DNA from: Erysipelotrichaceae bacterium
GTDB lineage: Bacteria; Bacillota_I; Bacilli_A; Erysipelotrichales; Erysipelotrichaceae
Assembly (NCBI GenBank): GCA_017432885.1
Contig: JAFRIE010000029.1
Span: forward strand, 62,001 to 126,000
Reading direction: 5' to 3'
DNA length: 64,000 nucleotides
Part shown: positions 44,937-53,320 of the stretch, in pieces
Numbering within the stretch: position 1 is the stretch's first letter
How the letters are laid out: the number at the start of each line of letters is the position of its first letter
Notes under the pieces: generated by a model
What the model was told of the DNA's origin: nothing
The model's database searches: none
What the model saw: the letters and a program-made list of their open reading frames with translations, nothing else
Program-made: the position numbers and the translations under genes

Positions 44937-46892
44937 TTGAAACTTAGTGCAAACGACCGTTTTCTGGCAGCCGTGAAACTGCTGATCGACAGCAACGACT
45001 ATGTCAGTGTAGAGGAAATCGCCGATTTTCTGGATTCTTCAAAAAGAAGCATCTATTACATCATTTCCGATATCAATGCAACGCTTCGCTATCTGAACGG
45101 CGAAGAGATTTCGACTGTCTACGGAAAGGGTATACGGCTCAGCCACGATCAGAAGAAACTGCTTCTTAACTACTACAAGAAAGCACCTAGCGAGGAAATC
45201 TTTTCCTTGAGTCAGATCGAAAGATGTTCCATCATCTATACGACACTCTATATTTCCTCAAGAAAATACAATATCAAGACCTATGAGGAACTCTTCCGGG
45301 TCAGCCGTTTTACGGTCATCAACGATATCAACGAGATCAGAAGCATCATATCCCATTTTGACATCAACATCGGTTTTGATGCGAAGACCGGCTATCGTCT
45401 GGAAGGGGAAGAATACAATATCCGCAGGGCCTTTTTCTATTTCTTTGCGAATATCTACGAGATCATCACTTCCGAAGAATGGATCAGCTCCGTTTTCATC
45501 AACGAGACCCTGCCTATCCGCAAGTACTACAACAAACTGAAAAAGATCGCCAAGGACAATCACAACTACTATGACATGTCCCTGCTGGCAATCGCCTTTG
45601 TAGTGGCGAATTACATCTATACCGGGAAAGGCATCAGTCCCGACAAGCAGATCGATCTGCTGCCAAAAGAACAGACGACAGAAGAGTACGCCTTCGTAGG
45701 CAAGGAATTCAAGGATCTTCCGGAGATTGAAAAAAGATGGGTATCGACCTATCTGTCCTGTTCCCTGATTTCCAGAGAACATCCTTTTGTCGATCTGAAT
45801 TATGCGACAGACCTTGCCCGTAAGATGAACGACGTCTTCTACCTCTACAGCTCGATCAAGATCGAGAGTGAAGACCTGGTTACCTCTCTGGCCAAGCACA
45901 TTGATTCTGCCTTTCTTCGCTATAAATACGGCGTCTGTATCAACAATCCGCTGCTTTCGGAGATCAGAAGCAAGTACGACGACTACTTTATGATCGTCAA
46001 GAAGACCGTACAGGTTTTGGAACAGGAGTTCGGCATGCCGATTAATGACAGCGAGATCGGTTTCCTGACTCTCTACTATGCCGGATATGCGATCAAGCTC
46101 AGCAAACAGATCCCATACATCAGAACGCTAATCATTTGTGCAATCGGACTATCGACTTCCTATCTGCTGAAAAACGAGATCGAAAATATTGATTCCCGGA
46201 TCAAGGTCGTCGGCTGCGTTAGTGCGGAAGAATATATGGAAAACGAATACGATGCCGATCTGATTATTTCTACTGTCCGTTTTGAGAAGAAGATAAAGGC
46301 AAAAGTATATCAGATCAACTCTTTTGTAACCGGCGAAGACCGGAATATGATCGTTGGTGCAATCAACGAGATTCTGGCAGAAAAAGGGATGAATCAGGAA
46401 ACTGTCGCCGGCGATGTCAAAGAAGTGATCGGCAGCAGCGGCTCACTGAAAGAGATCTTTAAGCCGGAATATGTTTGGATCGCGGACAATGAAAAGGATG
46501 CGGACTGGAGAGAACTGCTGAAAGAAGCCTGCGAACCTTTGGTTAAAGACGGTTTTATTGATGAAGACTACAGTACGCGTATTGAAGAAAACATTGATAA
46601 GTACGGATTCTATATGCTGTATCGGAACGGCTATCTGATGGGTCATGCGAATATCGAACATGCACACCGCTTAGGGTTGACATTCATGAGGCTGAAAAAT
46701 AAAATTATTGTAGATGGTCATGAGATATCGAAGATTTTCGTAATCACGCCGGTAAACCGGTTTGACCACCATTTTATTTTAAGTGGATTAAGTGTTCTGC
46801 TTAAAAGCGATGAGCTGAATCAGCTGATAGAAAAAGCGGAAAGCAGCAGCGAGATCTATGAGATCATACTCTCGATCATTGCCGTTTACTGA
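44937..46892 (+). CDS. BglG/MtlR-type PTS-regulated transcriptional activator
   Basis: The 651-residue regulator has an N-terminal helix-turn-helix (VEEIADFLDSSKRSIYYIIS), a second HTH near residue 120 (TYEELFRVSRFTVINDI) and PRD segments. An EIIB-like domain follows (ICAIGLSTSYLL, Cys401), and a C-terminal EIIA-like domain has histidines at about 570-577 (MGHANIEHAHR). This is the ManR/MtlR layout, a DNA-binding activator controlled by PTS phosphorylation, rather than an RNA antiterminator. The start is TTG 44937. A seven-codon frame from ATG 44924 is probably not a gene. It directs the PTS operon that follows. Confidence 0.88.
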   Translation: MKLSANDRFLAAVKLLIDSNDYVSVEEIADFLDSSKRSIYYIISDINATLRYLNGEEISTVYGKGIRLSHDQKKLLLNYYKKAPSEEIFSLSQIERCSIIYTTLYISSRKYNIKTYEELFRVSRFTVINDINEIRSIISHFDINIGFDAKTGYRLEGEEYNIRRAFFYFFANIYEIITSEEWISSVFINETLPIRKYYNKLKKIAKDNHNYYDMSLLAIAFVVANYIYTGKGISPDKQIDLLPKEQTTEEYAFVGKEFKDLPEIEKRWVSTYLSCSLISREHPFVDLNYATDLARKMNDVFYLYSSIKIESEDLVTSLAKHIDSAFLRYKYGVCINNPLLSEIRSKYDDYFMIVKKTVQVLEQEFGMPINDSEIGFLTLYYAGYAIKLSKQIPYIRTLIICAIGLSTSYLLKNEIENIDSRIKVVGCVSAEEYMENEYDADLIISTVRFEKKIKAKVYQINSFVTGEDRNMIVGAINEILAEKGMNQETVAGDVKEVIGSSGSLKEIFKPEYVWIADNEKDADWRELLKEACEPLVKDGFIDEDYSTRIEENIDKYGFYMLYRNGYLMGHANIEHAHRLGLTFMRLKNKIIVDGHEISKIFVITPVNRFDHHFILSGLSVLLKSDELNQLIEKAESSSEIYEIILSIIAVY

Positions 46893-46920
46893 TTGTGCAA
46901 AATCGGATCGGATTTGTGCA
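46893..46920 (+). promoter_or_regulatory. Candidate tandem operator of the PTS/RuBisCO-like operon
   Basis: TTGTGCAAAATCG (46893-46905) is followed by a second TTTGTGCA at 46913-46920, a direct repeat about two helical turns apart. The first element equals the one before the regulator. A/T-rich -10-like boxes (TATAAG at 46944) lie downstream. Confidence 0.55.
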
Positions 46921-46995
46921 GACAACAGACTTTATTTTAAGAGTATAAGAGTATATTTTTAAAATAGCGGTATATATCTGCGTGGAGGGATGAAT

Positions 46996-47445
46996 ATGTT
47001 AAGAAAAGACTTGATCAAAATTGGTTTAGATTGTGCAAGCTGCAAAGAAGTACTGATGACAATGGGCCAGGAATTTGTCAATGTCGGCGTCGCAAAAGAG
47101 ACCTATCCTCAGGCTCTTGTCGACAGAGAAGCGAATTATCCGACGGCATTACCGGCAAAGGCCTTTGACATCGCTACACCTCATACGTTTGCAGAGCATG
47201 TGAATGAGCCGGCAGTCGGTATCGCTATTCTGGCTCATCCTGTTGAATGGCAGCAGATGGGTTCTCCTGAGATTACGTTGCATCCTCAGGTAATCTTTAT
47301 GTTGGCAGTAACGGACCCGAAACAGCAGATCGGAACATTAAGAAAGATTATGATGCTGATTCAGGATCCGGAAAGACTGGCAAAAATTAAAGATCTCAAG
47401 ACTGTAGACGAAGTCTATGAAGCAGTCAAAGATGTCTTTAATTAA
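46996..47445 (+). CDS. PTS EIIA component, galactitol/fructose-mannitol superfamily
   Basis: The 149-residue protein contains FDIATPHTFAEHV, with the phosphorylated His63, and EVIFM-type strands (HPQVIFMLAVTDPKQQIGTL) of EIIA2 domains. It carries phosphate from HPr to EIIB. ATG 46996 has GGAGG 7 nt before it. ATG 46990 is too close to that site. First structural gene of the operon. Confidence 0.9.
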   Translation: MLRKDLIKIGLDCASCKEVLMTMGQEFVNVGVAKETYPQALVDREANYPTALPAKAFDIATPHTFAEHVNEPAVGIAILAHPVEWQQMGSPEITLHPQVIFMLAVTDPKQQIGTLRKIMMLIQDPERLAKIKDLKTVDEVYEAVKDVFN

Positions 47446-47493
47446 GTGAACAGAGGGTTCACTACCATATAATAATGGAGGAGGAATATTAAT

Positions 47494-47811
47494 ATGGGTG
47501 TTAGATTTTTAACTGTTTGTGGTTCTGGTATTGTTACTTCTTCTATGCTGGCTGAAACAATTTCTGACTGGCTGAAAGAAGAAGGCTATGAAGGTGTAGA
47601 AGTAAATGAATGCAACCCTTCTGAAATGGCTAACTTCTTAGCTAGACAGCATCATGATTTCGTAGCTTATGCTAGCCCGATCGATCATGATCAGCTGGAT
47701 GGCGTTCCTGCAGTACCTGCAATTGGATTGATTACTGGAATGGGTACTGATGAATTCTATGACAATGTCAAACAAATTCTCAGTGATGCTGGAATCAATC
47801 CTGGCAAATAA
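47494..47811 (+). CDS. PTS EIIB component, galactitol type
   Basis: The 105-residue protein starts RFLTVCGSGIVTSSMLA, the galactitol-type EIIB loop with active Cys9. Phosphate passes from here to the incoming sugar. Codons such as GCT, TCT, GTT and GGT dominate, unlike most genes in the window, suggesting high expression. GGAGG precedes the ATG. Confidence 0.9.
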   Translation: MGVRFLTVCGSGIVTSSMLAETISDWLKEEGYEGVEVNECNPSEMANFLARQHHDFVAYASPIDHDQLDGVPAVPAIGLITGMGTDEFYDNVKQILSDAGINPGK

Positions 47812-47837
47812 AAAGTAATAAAGGGGGAGAAAAAAAT

Positions 47838-49238
47838 ATGCAAGGATTTTTTAGCGCTTTAAAGGCCTTCTTTGATACTTTCCCAGCTGCTGTCTTTGTA
47901 CCGGTTATTATGTTCATTATTAACCTGGCATTCAAAGTTAAACCAGCTAAGGCCTTCACTTCAGCTCTTTCTGCTGGTGTTGGTCTGGAAGGTTTCAACC
48001 TGGTTATCGGTTCTTATGGTGGAGTTATCAACCCTGTTATCGACAGAATGATTAATGCTTCCGGTATTAACCTTCCTGTTTACGACTTAGGTTGGCCAAA
48101 CACTTCCGTTGTCGCGTACTCTACAGAAGCCGGTATGGTATTTATCGCTATCTGTATCGCACTTCAGGTCGTTCTGTTCTTAACGCATTTCACGAATGTA
48201 TTCCAGGCTGGTGACTTGTGGAACAACTACTCTTACATGTGCTGGGGTTCAATGATCTATGTCTTGACTCACAACATGCTGCTTGCTGTTGCAACAATGA
48301 TCGTTCAGCAGATCTACACTCTGTTATTAACAGAAGTTATCGCTAAGAGATGGTCAACATACTATGGCTATCCAGGCTGCTCTATCGCTTCATTACATAC
48401 AGCAACAATCTGTGTCGTTGCTATTCCTGTAAACTGGCTGCTGAACAAGTTAGGCTTATACAAGATTCAGGCTGACCCAGTTGCTATCAAGAAGAGACTT
48501 GGCTTCATTGGTGAACCAATGACATTAGGTCTGATTCTTGGTCTGATTATCGGCTTCGTTGGCAACATCACCCGTATCGGTGAACTGGCTGCCTGGGGTG
48601 AAATCTTCACCTGCGGTATCGCAACTTCAGCCGTTATGTCAGTATTCCCAAGAATTTCCGCTATTTTCTCTGGCGCATTCACAGCTATGACTCAGGCTTC
48701 TAAACAGACGACAAAAGGCTTCTCTGGCGAATGGTACTTAGCAGTTAACGACGCTACAGGTTATGGTGAGACAGCTACTCTGATCTCCGGTCTGATCTGT
48801 ATGCCAATCGCTCTGTTCCTGTCATTCATCCTTCCAGGAAACCAGTGCTTACCAGTTGTTGACCTGGTTGCTATTCCTTACTGCATCCAGCCAATGGTTG
48901 CTATGGCAAACGGTAACGTTGTTAAATCCGTTATCGGTGGCTCATTAGTCTGTGTTGTATTCCTGTATATCTGTACATTATGTGGTCCTACATTCGACGC
49001 AGTTGTTCAGTCCGTTGGTGGTGCTACTGCTGAAGGCATGATGGTTACTTCTTACATCATCATTGGCCAGCCTGTAGGTTACATTCTGTTCGAACTGGCT
49101 AACAGATTTGGCTGGCTCGGCATCGGTATTGAGCTCGTTGTCTTCGCAGTACTCTACTTCGTTCTGAAGAAGAACATGGACAAGATCCATGCTGCATTAG
49201 AGAAACAGGCTTTAAACCCTGCCGGAAAAGCTGAATAA
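47838..49238 (+). CDS. PTS EIIC permease, galactitol type
   Basis: The 466-residue membrane protein matches the galactitol-type EIIC: FVPVIMFIINLAFKVKPAKA, then VGLEGFNLVIG, YCIQPMVAMANGN and about ten to twelve membrane segments. This family also transports other polyols and acids, such as arabitol-like compounds, so the substrate is open. Codon use is the same highly biased type as EIIB. GGGGGAG lies before ATG 47838. Confidence 0.9.
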   Translation: MQGFFSALKAFFDTFPAAVFVPVIMFIINLAFKVKPAKAFTSALSAGVGLEGFNLVIGSYGGVINPVIDRMINASGINLPVYDLGWPNTSVVAYSTEAGMVFIAICIALQVVLFLTHFTNVFQAGDLWNNYSYMCWGSMIYVLTHNMLLAVATMIVQQIYTLLLTEVIAKRWSTYYGYPGCSIASLHTATICVVAIPVNWLLNKLGLYKIQADPVAIKKRLGFIGEPMTLGLILGLIIGFVGNITRIGELAAWGEIFTCGIATSAVMSVFPRISAIFSGAFTAMTQASKQTTKGFSGEWYLAVNDATGYGETATLISGLICMPIALFLSFILPGNQCLPVVDLVAIPYCIQPMVAMANGNVVKSVIGGSLVCVVFLYICTLCGPTFDAVVQSVGGATAEGMMVTSYIIIGQPVGYILFELANRFGWLGIGIELVVFAVLYFVLKKNMDKIHAALEKQALNPAGKAE

Positions 49239-49256
49239 AATAGCTTAACGTTAATA

Positions 49257-49306
49257 AAAATACGCCCCTACGACCCACCCATTCGTCCATGGGGCGTATT
49301 TTATAA
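49257..49306 (+). terminator. Long-stem hairpin between the EIIC and HPr genes
   Basis: AAAATACGCCCC (49257-49268) pairs perfectly with GGGGCGTATTTT (49291-49302) around a 22-nt loop. The run of T is short. It could act as a partial terminator, or stabilise the mRNA end of the PTS part. Confidence 0.7.
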
Positions 49307-49327
49307 AAAAAGAGAGGTGTGTTTATC

Positions 49328-49600
49328 ATGTTAACTAAAACTGTAGAAATAATTAATAAGAACGGCTTACATGCCAGACCTGCGTCAGATTTCGTAAAAG
49401 AAGCAGGAAAATACAAGTGCTCCGTTAAAGTAGCCAGAGCCGGTGAAGAAGAAAATCCTAGTGATGCCAAGAGTATCATTTCTGTTCTGCTGCTTGGTTT
49501 ATGCAAGGGCGAGCAGGCTGTCATTACGACAGAAGGCGAAGATGAAGAGGAAGCATTAAACAATATCGTTGCATTGATTGAATCCGGATTTGGAGAATAA
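49328..49600 (+). CDS. Operon-encoded HPr-family phosphocarrier
   Basis: The 90-residue protein has KNGLHARPASDFV (His15, the EI phosphorylation site) and AKSIISVLLLGLCKG (Ser49, at the place of regulatory Ser46). Both regulated residues are kept, so it can be phosphorylated like normal HPr and probably serves this PTS. ATG 49328 is preferred. GTG 49319 lies too close to AGAGAGG. Confidence 0.88.
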   Translation: MLTKTVEIINKNGLHARPASDFVKEAGKYKCSVKVARAGEEENPSDAKSIISVLLLGLCKGEQAVITTEGEDEEEALNNIVALIESGFGE

Positions 49601-49603
49601 ATC

Positions 49604-50134
49604 ATGACCGATAAGAAATTGGTTTTTGATTTTAAAATAGATAGAGATGATTATCGTGATACCGTAATGTGTATCACTTTTGGTTCACAGAAGTGGAAGA
49701 GAATTGCATTGGCGATCGTTTGGCTTTTAGGAACAGCCGGTTTTATTTTGAATGCTTTCCACGTCATTTCTTTATCATCACCGATGTATGCCTGCTGCCT
49801 GATGGTCATGGTAGCAATCGGCGGTGTATGGGCCTCTGCCCAGATCAGCATCTTTAAATACAAAGACGTCTATAAAAAGGGCAAGGGAATCAAGAGAAGG
49901 ATCGCTGTTGCCGATAATGGGATAACCTTTACGAATCTGGCAACCAACGAAGCCGCAACGGCTTCTTGGGAAGAAGTATACAGAGTCCAGGAAACCAAGA
50001 CGACTTATGTCATCGGTGTCGGAAATACCGATGCAGTCATACTTCCGAAAAGAGCGATCCTGACCGAAAAAGATAACAGAGATTTTGAAAACATCGTTCA
50101 GTCGAAGATCCATGGACGTTTTATGCCGATGTAG
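49604..50134 (+). CDS. YcxB-like membrane protein
   Basis: The 176-residue protein has two membrane helices (about 35-55 and 60-80). The soluble C-terminal domain resembles YcxB-like proteins: ITFTNLATNEAATASWEEVYRVQETKTTYVIGV (shown split: ITFTNLATNEAATASWEEV, YRVQETKTTYVI), then AVILPKRAIL. Function unknown. It lies 3 nt after the HPr gene, inside the operon, with a Shine-Dalgarno GGAGAA. Confidence 0.7.
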   Translation: MTDKKLVFDFKIDRDDYRDTVMCITFGSQKWKRIALAIVWLLGTAGFILNAFHVISLSSPMYACCLMVMVAIGGVWASAQISIFKYKDVYKKGKGIKRRIAVADNGITFTNLATNEAATASWEEVYRVQETKTTYVIGVGNTDAVILPKRAILTEKDNRDFENIVQSKIHGRFMPM

Positions 50135-50164
50135 GCATATCTTAGGATACGAAGGAGAAACACT

Positions 50165-50626
50165 ATGAAGAAACAAATCGTTATCGGCTGCGACAATGCC
50201 GCAGTAAATCTGAAGAATGATCTGATGGCTTTTATGGAAGCCAGAGGCTATGAAGTAGAAAATGTCGGCTGCGACAGCAAAGATGATCCGACTTATTATC
50301 CGGTCATTGCAGAGAGAGTCTGCGAGAAGATCATTGAATCAGGTTATACCAAAAGAGGTGTCTTGATCTGCGGAACAGGTCTTGGTGTCGCGATGTGTGC
50401 CAACAAGTTCAAGGGTATCCGTGCCGGTGTCTGCCATGACAGCTTTTCGGGTGAAAGACTTGCACTTTCCAACAACGGCAATGTCATCTGCTTCGGCGAG
50501 AGAGTCATCGGCGTCAAACTCGCGGAAAAGATTCTTGGCGAGTGGCTGGAGCTTGAATTTGTCGACGGTTCTTCTACACCTAAAGTAGAAGCGATCAAAG
50601 ATCTTGAAGCAAAAACGATGAAATAA
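50165..50626 (+). CDS. RpiB-family sugar-phosphate isomerase, erythrulose-phosphate isomerase type
   Basis: The 153-residue protein has the RpiB core ICGTGLGVAMCANKFKGIRA with catalytic Cys69. It lacks two residues of true ribose-5-phosphate isomerase B: the CDH histidine is Asn11 (CDNAAV), and the HNDTNV histidine is Ser102 (SNNGNV). Its HDSFSGERLALSNNGNVI matches from memory the motif of EryI/DerI-type erythrulose-phosphate isomerases. So a tetrose or branched ketose phosphate is a better substrate guess than ribose 5-phosphate. A hairpin follows before the RuBisCO-like gene. Confidence 0.8.
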   Translation: MKKQIVIGCDNAAVNLKNDLMAFMEARGYEVENVGCDSKDDPTYYPVIAERVCEKIIESGYTKRGVLICGTGLGVAMCANKFKGIRAGVCHDSFSGERLALSNNGNVICFGERVIGVKLAEKILGEWLELEFVDGSSTPKVEAIKDLEAKTMK

Positions 50627-50659
50627 TGAAAAACCTGTCCGGGAAAGTATAGGACCATA

Positions 50660-50684
50660 AAAAAAGACCTCACGTCTTTTTTAT
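50660..50684 (+). terminator. Terminator-like hairpin between the isomerase and the RuBisCO-like gene
   Basis: The stem AAAAAAGAC with GTCTTTTTT (50660-50682) has loop CTCAC and runs into T-rich sequence. It lies 64 nt before the RuBisCO-like start and could reduce downstream expression. Confidence 0.65.
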
Positions 50685-50745
50685 TGCATCAGGGAATATC
50701 ATCCCGGGTTTTAAAAGATAAAAATACGGAAGGAAGTGTAGCATT

Positions 50746-52029
50746 ATGAAAAACAGCAGCATTTATGCTTTACCGGAAGAGATCCGTAAGCAGAATTATG
50801 TCCTGGCGACTTATTACATCGTTCTTGACAAAGAGACTGACGTAATTAAAAAAGCGGAAACCATGGCTGTCGGCCAGACGGTAGGAACCTGGGTCCCGGT
50901 TCCGGGAGTAACCGAAGAGATGAGAGCGAAACACATGGGCAAGGTGGTCAACATCTTTGATGCGCCTCCTTATGAACTGTTCTCTCAGATCGAAGAAGAC
51001 AAACGGACCTACTTTATCCAGATTGCCTATCCGACCGTCAATTTCGGGGCACAGTTTCCGATGCTTCTGACGACGCTGCTAGGTAATGACGCTTCTACCA
51101 GTGCACAGGTAAAACTGGTCGATGTCCAGTTCCCGGAAGAATTCGTTGCACCATTCAAAGGACCGAAGTTCGGTATTGAAGGTTTGCGTGAATTGACGGG
51201 AGTAAAAGACAGACCGCTGGTTCTGAATATGATCAAACCATGTACGGGATTAAGTCCTGAAGCCGGAGCTGCCATTTTCTACAAGACGGCTCTAGGTGGA
51301 TTGGATTTCATTAAAGATGATGAACTTCTGGGAAATCCGGAATTCTCTCCGGTTGAAGAAAGAGTCAAAGCCTATAATGAAGCAGCCAAAGAAGCAGCTA
51401 AAGTGACGGGAAAAGAAGTAATTTACATCTGCAACGTTACGGATAGTGCCGACCGGATCTGGGATACCGTGGAAAAAGCCCTGAATGCCGGAGCCAAAGC
51501 GCTGATGCTGTCATTCTCCGTCGTAGGATTCTCGATGTTCCAGGCAATTTCTGAAAAAGTCAATGTGCCGGTCATGGGCCATTATGCCACCAGCGGTGCG
51601 ATGAATGAAGGGATTCATTCCGGATTATCTTCGCATCTTTCGGTAGGCAAGTTTCCAAGGCTTTCCGGTGCGGATCTGGTCATGATGAATACGCCTTACG
51701 GGGGTTATCCTTTGACCAGACAACAGTATTTCAAGACATATCAGCAGCTGGTACTTCCATACTATGATATCAAAGCTTCCATGCCGATTTGCGGCGGAGG
51801 TGTTCATCCGGGTATGGTTCCGCAGTTTACCAAGGATTTCGGACTGGATATTGTTCTGGCAGCGGGAGGAGCCGTACAGGGTCATCCGCTGGGTGCACAA
51901 GCCGGTGCGAAGGCGATGGTTCAGGCGGCAGAAGCCATGGCAGAAGGCATTACATTAAAAGAAGCCGCACAGAAGCACGAAGAACTGAAAACCGCCTTGG
52001 AAAGATTCGGAGAAGTTGAAGTGAAATGA
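50746..52029 (+). CDS. RuBisCO-like protein (form IV, large-subunit fold)
   Basis: The 427-residue protein has the RuBisCO large-subunit fold. MIKPCTGLSPE holds Lys164 (Lys175 of RuBisCO), but the second lysine of the KPK loop is Cys166. GGLDFIKDDEL keeps the carbamate lysine and metal ligands Lys190, Asp192 and Glu193. The loop-6 lysine (Lys334) is lost: NTPYGGYP at 315-322 stands there. The phosphate-binding CGGGVHPG (349-356) and AAGGAVQGHPLG (372-383) remain. So it is an enolase/isomerase-type RuBisCO-like enzyme, not a CO2-fixing one. Known relatives include MtnW and the apionate-pathway OiaX. It overlaps the lipoprotein gene by 4 nt. Confidence 0.9.
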   Translation: MKNSSIYALPEEIRKQNYVLATYYIVLDKETDVIKKAETMAVGQTVGTWVPVPGVTEEMRAKHMGKVVNIFDAPPYELFSQIEEDKRTYFIQIAYPTVNFGAQFPMLLTTLLGNDASTSAQVKLVDVQFPEEFVAPFKGPKFGIEGLRELTGVKDRPLVLNMIKPCTGLSPEAGAAIFYKTALGGLDFIKDDELLGNPEFSPVEERVKAYNEAAKEAAKVTGKEVIYICNVTDSADRIWDTVEKALNAGAKALMLSFSVVGFSMFQAISEKVNVPVMGHYATSGAMNEGIHSGLSSHLSVGKFPRLSGADLVMMNTPYGGYPLTRQQYFKTYQQLVLPYYDIKASMPICGGGVHPGMVPQFTKDFGLDIVLAAGGAVQGHPLGAQAGAKAMVQAAEAMAEGITLKEAAQKHEELKTALERFGEVEVK

Positions 52030-52655
52030 TGTTAAAAAGAATTCTGGTCGTCTTTCTGCTGTTGTGTCTGGCAGGATGCAGCAGCAGCGAAGAAACTTCC
52101 AATTATAAAAATAAACTGGCTTCTTATCGTTTTGCGGAAAACACCTATGTCCTGCTGGAAAACAAAGAAGGCAATGCCGCAAACATTGCCATGTCTGCCA
52201 ATCATGATCTGGCACTGATCTCCATTTACAACGACGCTTACCGGATCGATCAGTACTATCAGGATACGCTGGAATACTGTTACCTGAAAGGACCGAATAC
52301 ACCGGAGACTTATTACCGGGTGAATATCAACAGAATGTTTGAGGATCCGATGGATATTTATAAGAGAATGGTTCTGGATCCGACGGATATTGCGAGTATT
52401 GAATTTCTGGAGACGGTGAATCAGGATGGCAAACAGTTGGATCATGTTAAAGGAAAGATCAGCAACCGGGAAACGCATTTCTACTGGAATAAGGAAACGG
52501 ATGATCTGGAGAAGATCGTCTTCCATGACGGATCTGTTCTGCTGATTGAACATCGCGATCTGTCTTTGCCAGAAGGATTCAGTAGTGCGATCGAAACCGA
52601 TACCGAGACGATCAACGCGTTTATGCAGGAATTTACCGATACGATTAATGAATAG
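52026..52655 (+). CDS. Lipoprotein within the PTS operon
   Basis: The 209-residue protein has the lipoprotein signal RILVVFLLLCLAGCSSSEE (lipobox LAGC, lipidated Cys near residue 18). The outer part is rich in Asp and Tyr, with no recognised family. It overlaps the RuBisCO-like stop by 4 nt (ATGA), so translation is coupled. It may bind substrate outside the cell or help the membrane step, but this is inference. Confidence 0.7.
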   Translation: MMLKRILVVFLLLCLAGCSSSEETSNYKNKLASYRFAENTYVLLENKEGNAANIAMSANHDLALISIYNDAYRIDQYYQDTLEYCYLKGPNTPETYYRVNINRMFEDPMDIYKRMVLDPTDIASIEFLETVNQDGKQLDHVKGKISNRETHFYWNKETDDLEKIVFHDGSVLLIEHRDLSLPEGFSSAIETDTETINAFMQEFTDTINE

Positions 52656-52666
52656 GGGGAGGGAAT

Positions 52667-53320
52667 ATGAAAGATTATGAATACAGAAGAGCGATAGTGG
52701 ATGTCTGCCACATGCTGAACGATGCGGGCTTTGTCGGAACGTATGAAGGGAATGTTTCCTACAAAAACGGAGACAAGATTTTTATTACGCCGACCCAGAC
52801 TTCCAAAGCTCTGATTTCGGAAGGACAGATCATTGCCATAGATCCACAAGGCAAGGTTCTGGAAGGAGATCTGAAACCGACTTCAGAGACACCGATGCAT
52901 ACACGCTGCTATGAATTAAGACCGGACATTAACGCTGTCGTACACTGCCATTCTCCTTTTGCGACAGCCTATGCCCAGATCGGGGAACCGATCGTTTCCA
53001 AATGTTCAACGGAATTTATCATGTTCTTCGGCGAAGTTCCATGTCTGAAATACGGTACACCGGGAACTTTGGATATTATCGCCGATCTGGATAAGTACAT
53101 CTACGACTATGATGTCGTACTTCTGGCAAACCACGGTATTCTGGCGGTAGGGAAGGATCCGATGGAAGCCTATTCCAGGATCATGTCAGTGGAAATGGTA
53201 CTGAAAACCGAATTTATCCGTAGAAGCGTATTCGGAGATAGAAACTGCGATCTCCCGGAAGAAGAAGTTAAGAAGCTTTACGAAAACGGAAAGAAAAACA
53301 GGGGCTACCATGGCAGATAA
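52667..53320 (+). CDS. Class II aldolase/adducin-family aldolase
   Basis: The 217-residue protein has the zinc-dependent aldolase set SETPMH (catalytic Glu74), HCH (His93, His95) and ANHG (His156). It resembles L-fuculose-1-phosphate and related ketose-1-phosphate aldolases, which yield dihydroxyacetone phosphate plus an aldehyde. GGGGAGGG lies before ATG 52667. In the operon it would cleave the product of the isomerase/RuBisCO-like steps. It overlaps the HAD gene by 11 nt. Confidence 0.88.
   Translation: MKDYEYRRAIVDVCHMLNDAGFVGTYEGNVSYKNGDKIFITPTQTSKALISEGQIIAIDPQGKVLEGDLKPTSETPMHTRCYELRPDINAVVHCHSPFATAYAQIGEPIVSKCSTEFIMFFGEVPCLKYGTPGTLDIIADLDKYIYDYDVVLLANHGILAVGKDPMEAYSRIMSVEMVLKTEFIRRSVFGDRNCDLPEEEVKKLYENGKKNRGYHGR

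Noticed and set aside
44924..44947. Seven-codon frame MEEELET before the regulator
   Set aside because: The Shine-Dalgarno abuts the ATG with no spacing. Could be a leader peptide, but nothing further supports it.
46890..46989. RAT-type antiterminator site expected for BglG regulators
   Set aside because: No RAT-like hairpin overlapping a terminator is seen before the PTS genes. The regulator has the MtlR/ManR DNA-binding layout instead.
50746..52029. Functional CO2-fixing RuBisCO
   Set aside because: The loop-6 lysine and the second KPK lysine are absent, and no phosphoribulokinase or small subunit is nearby.
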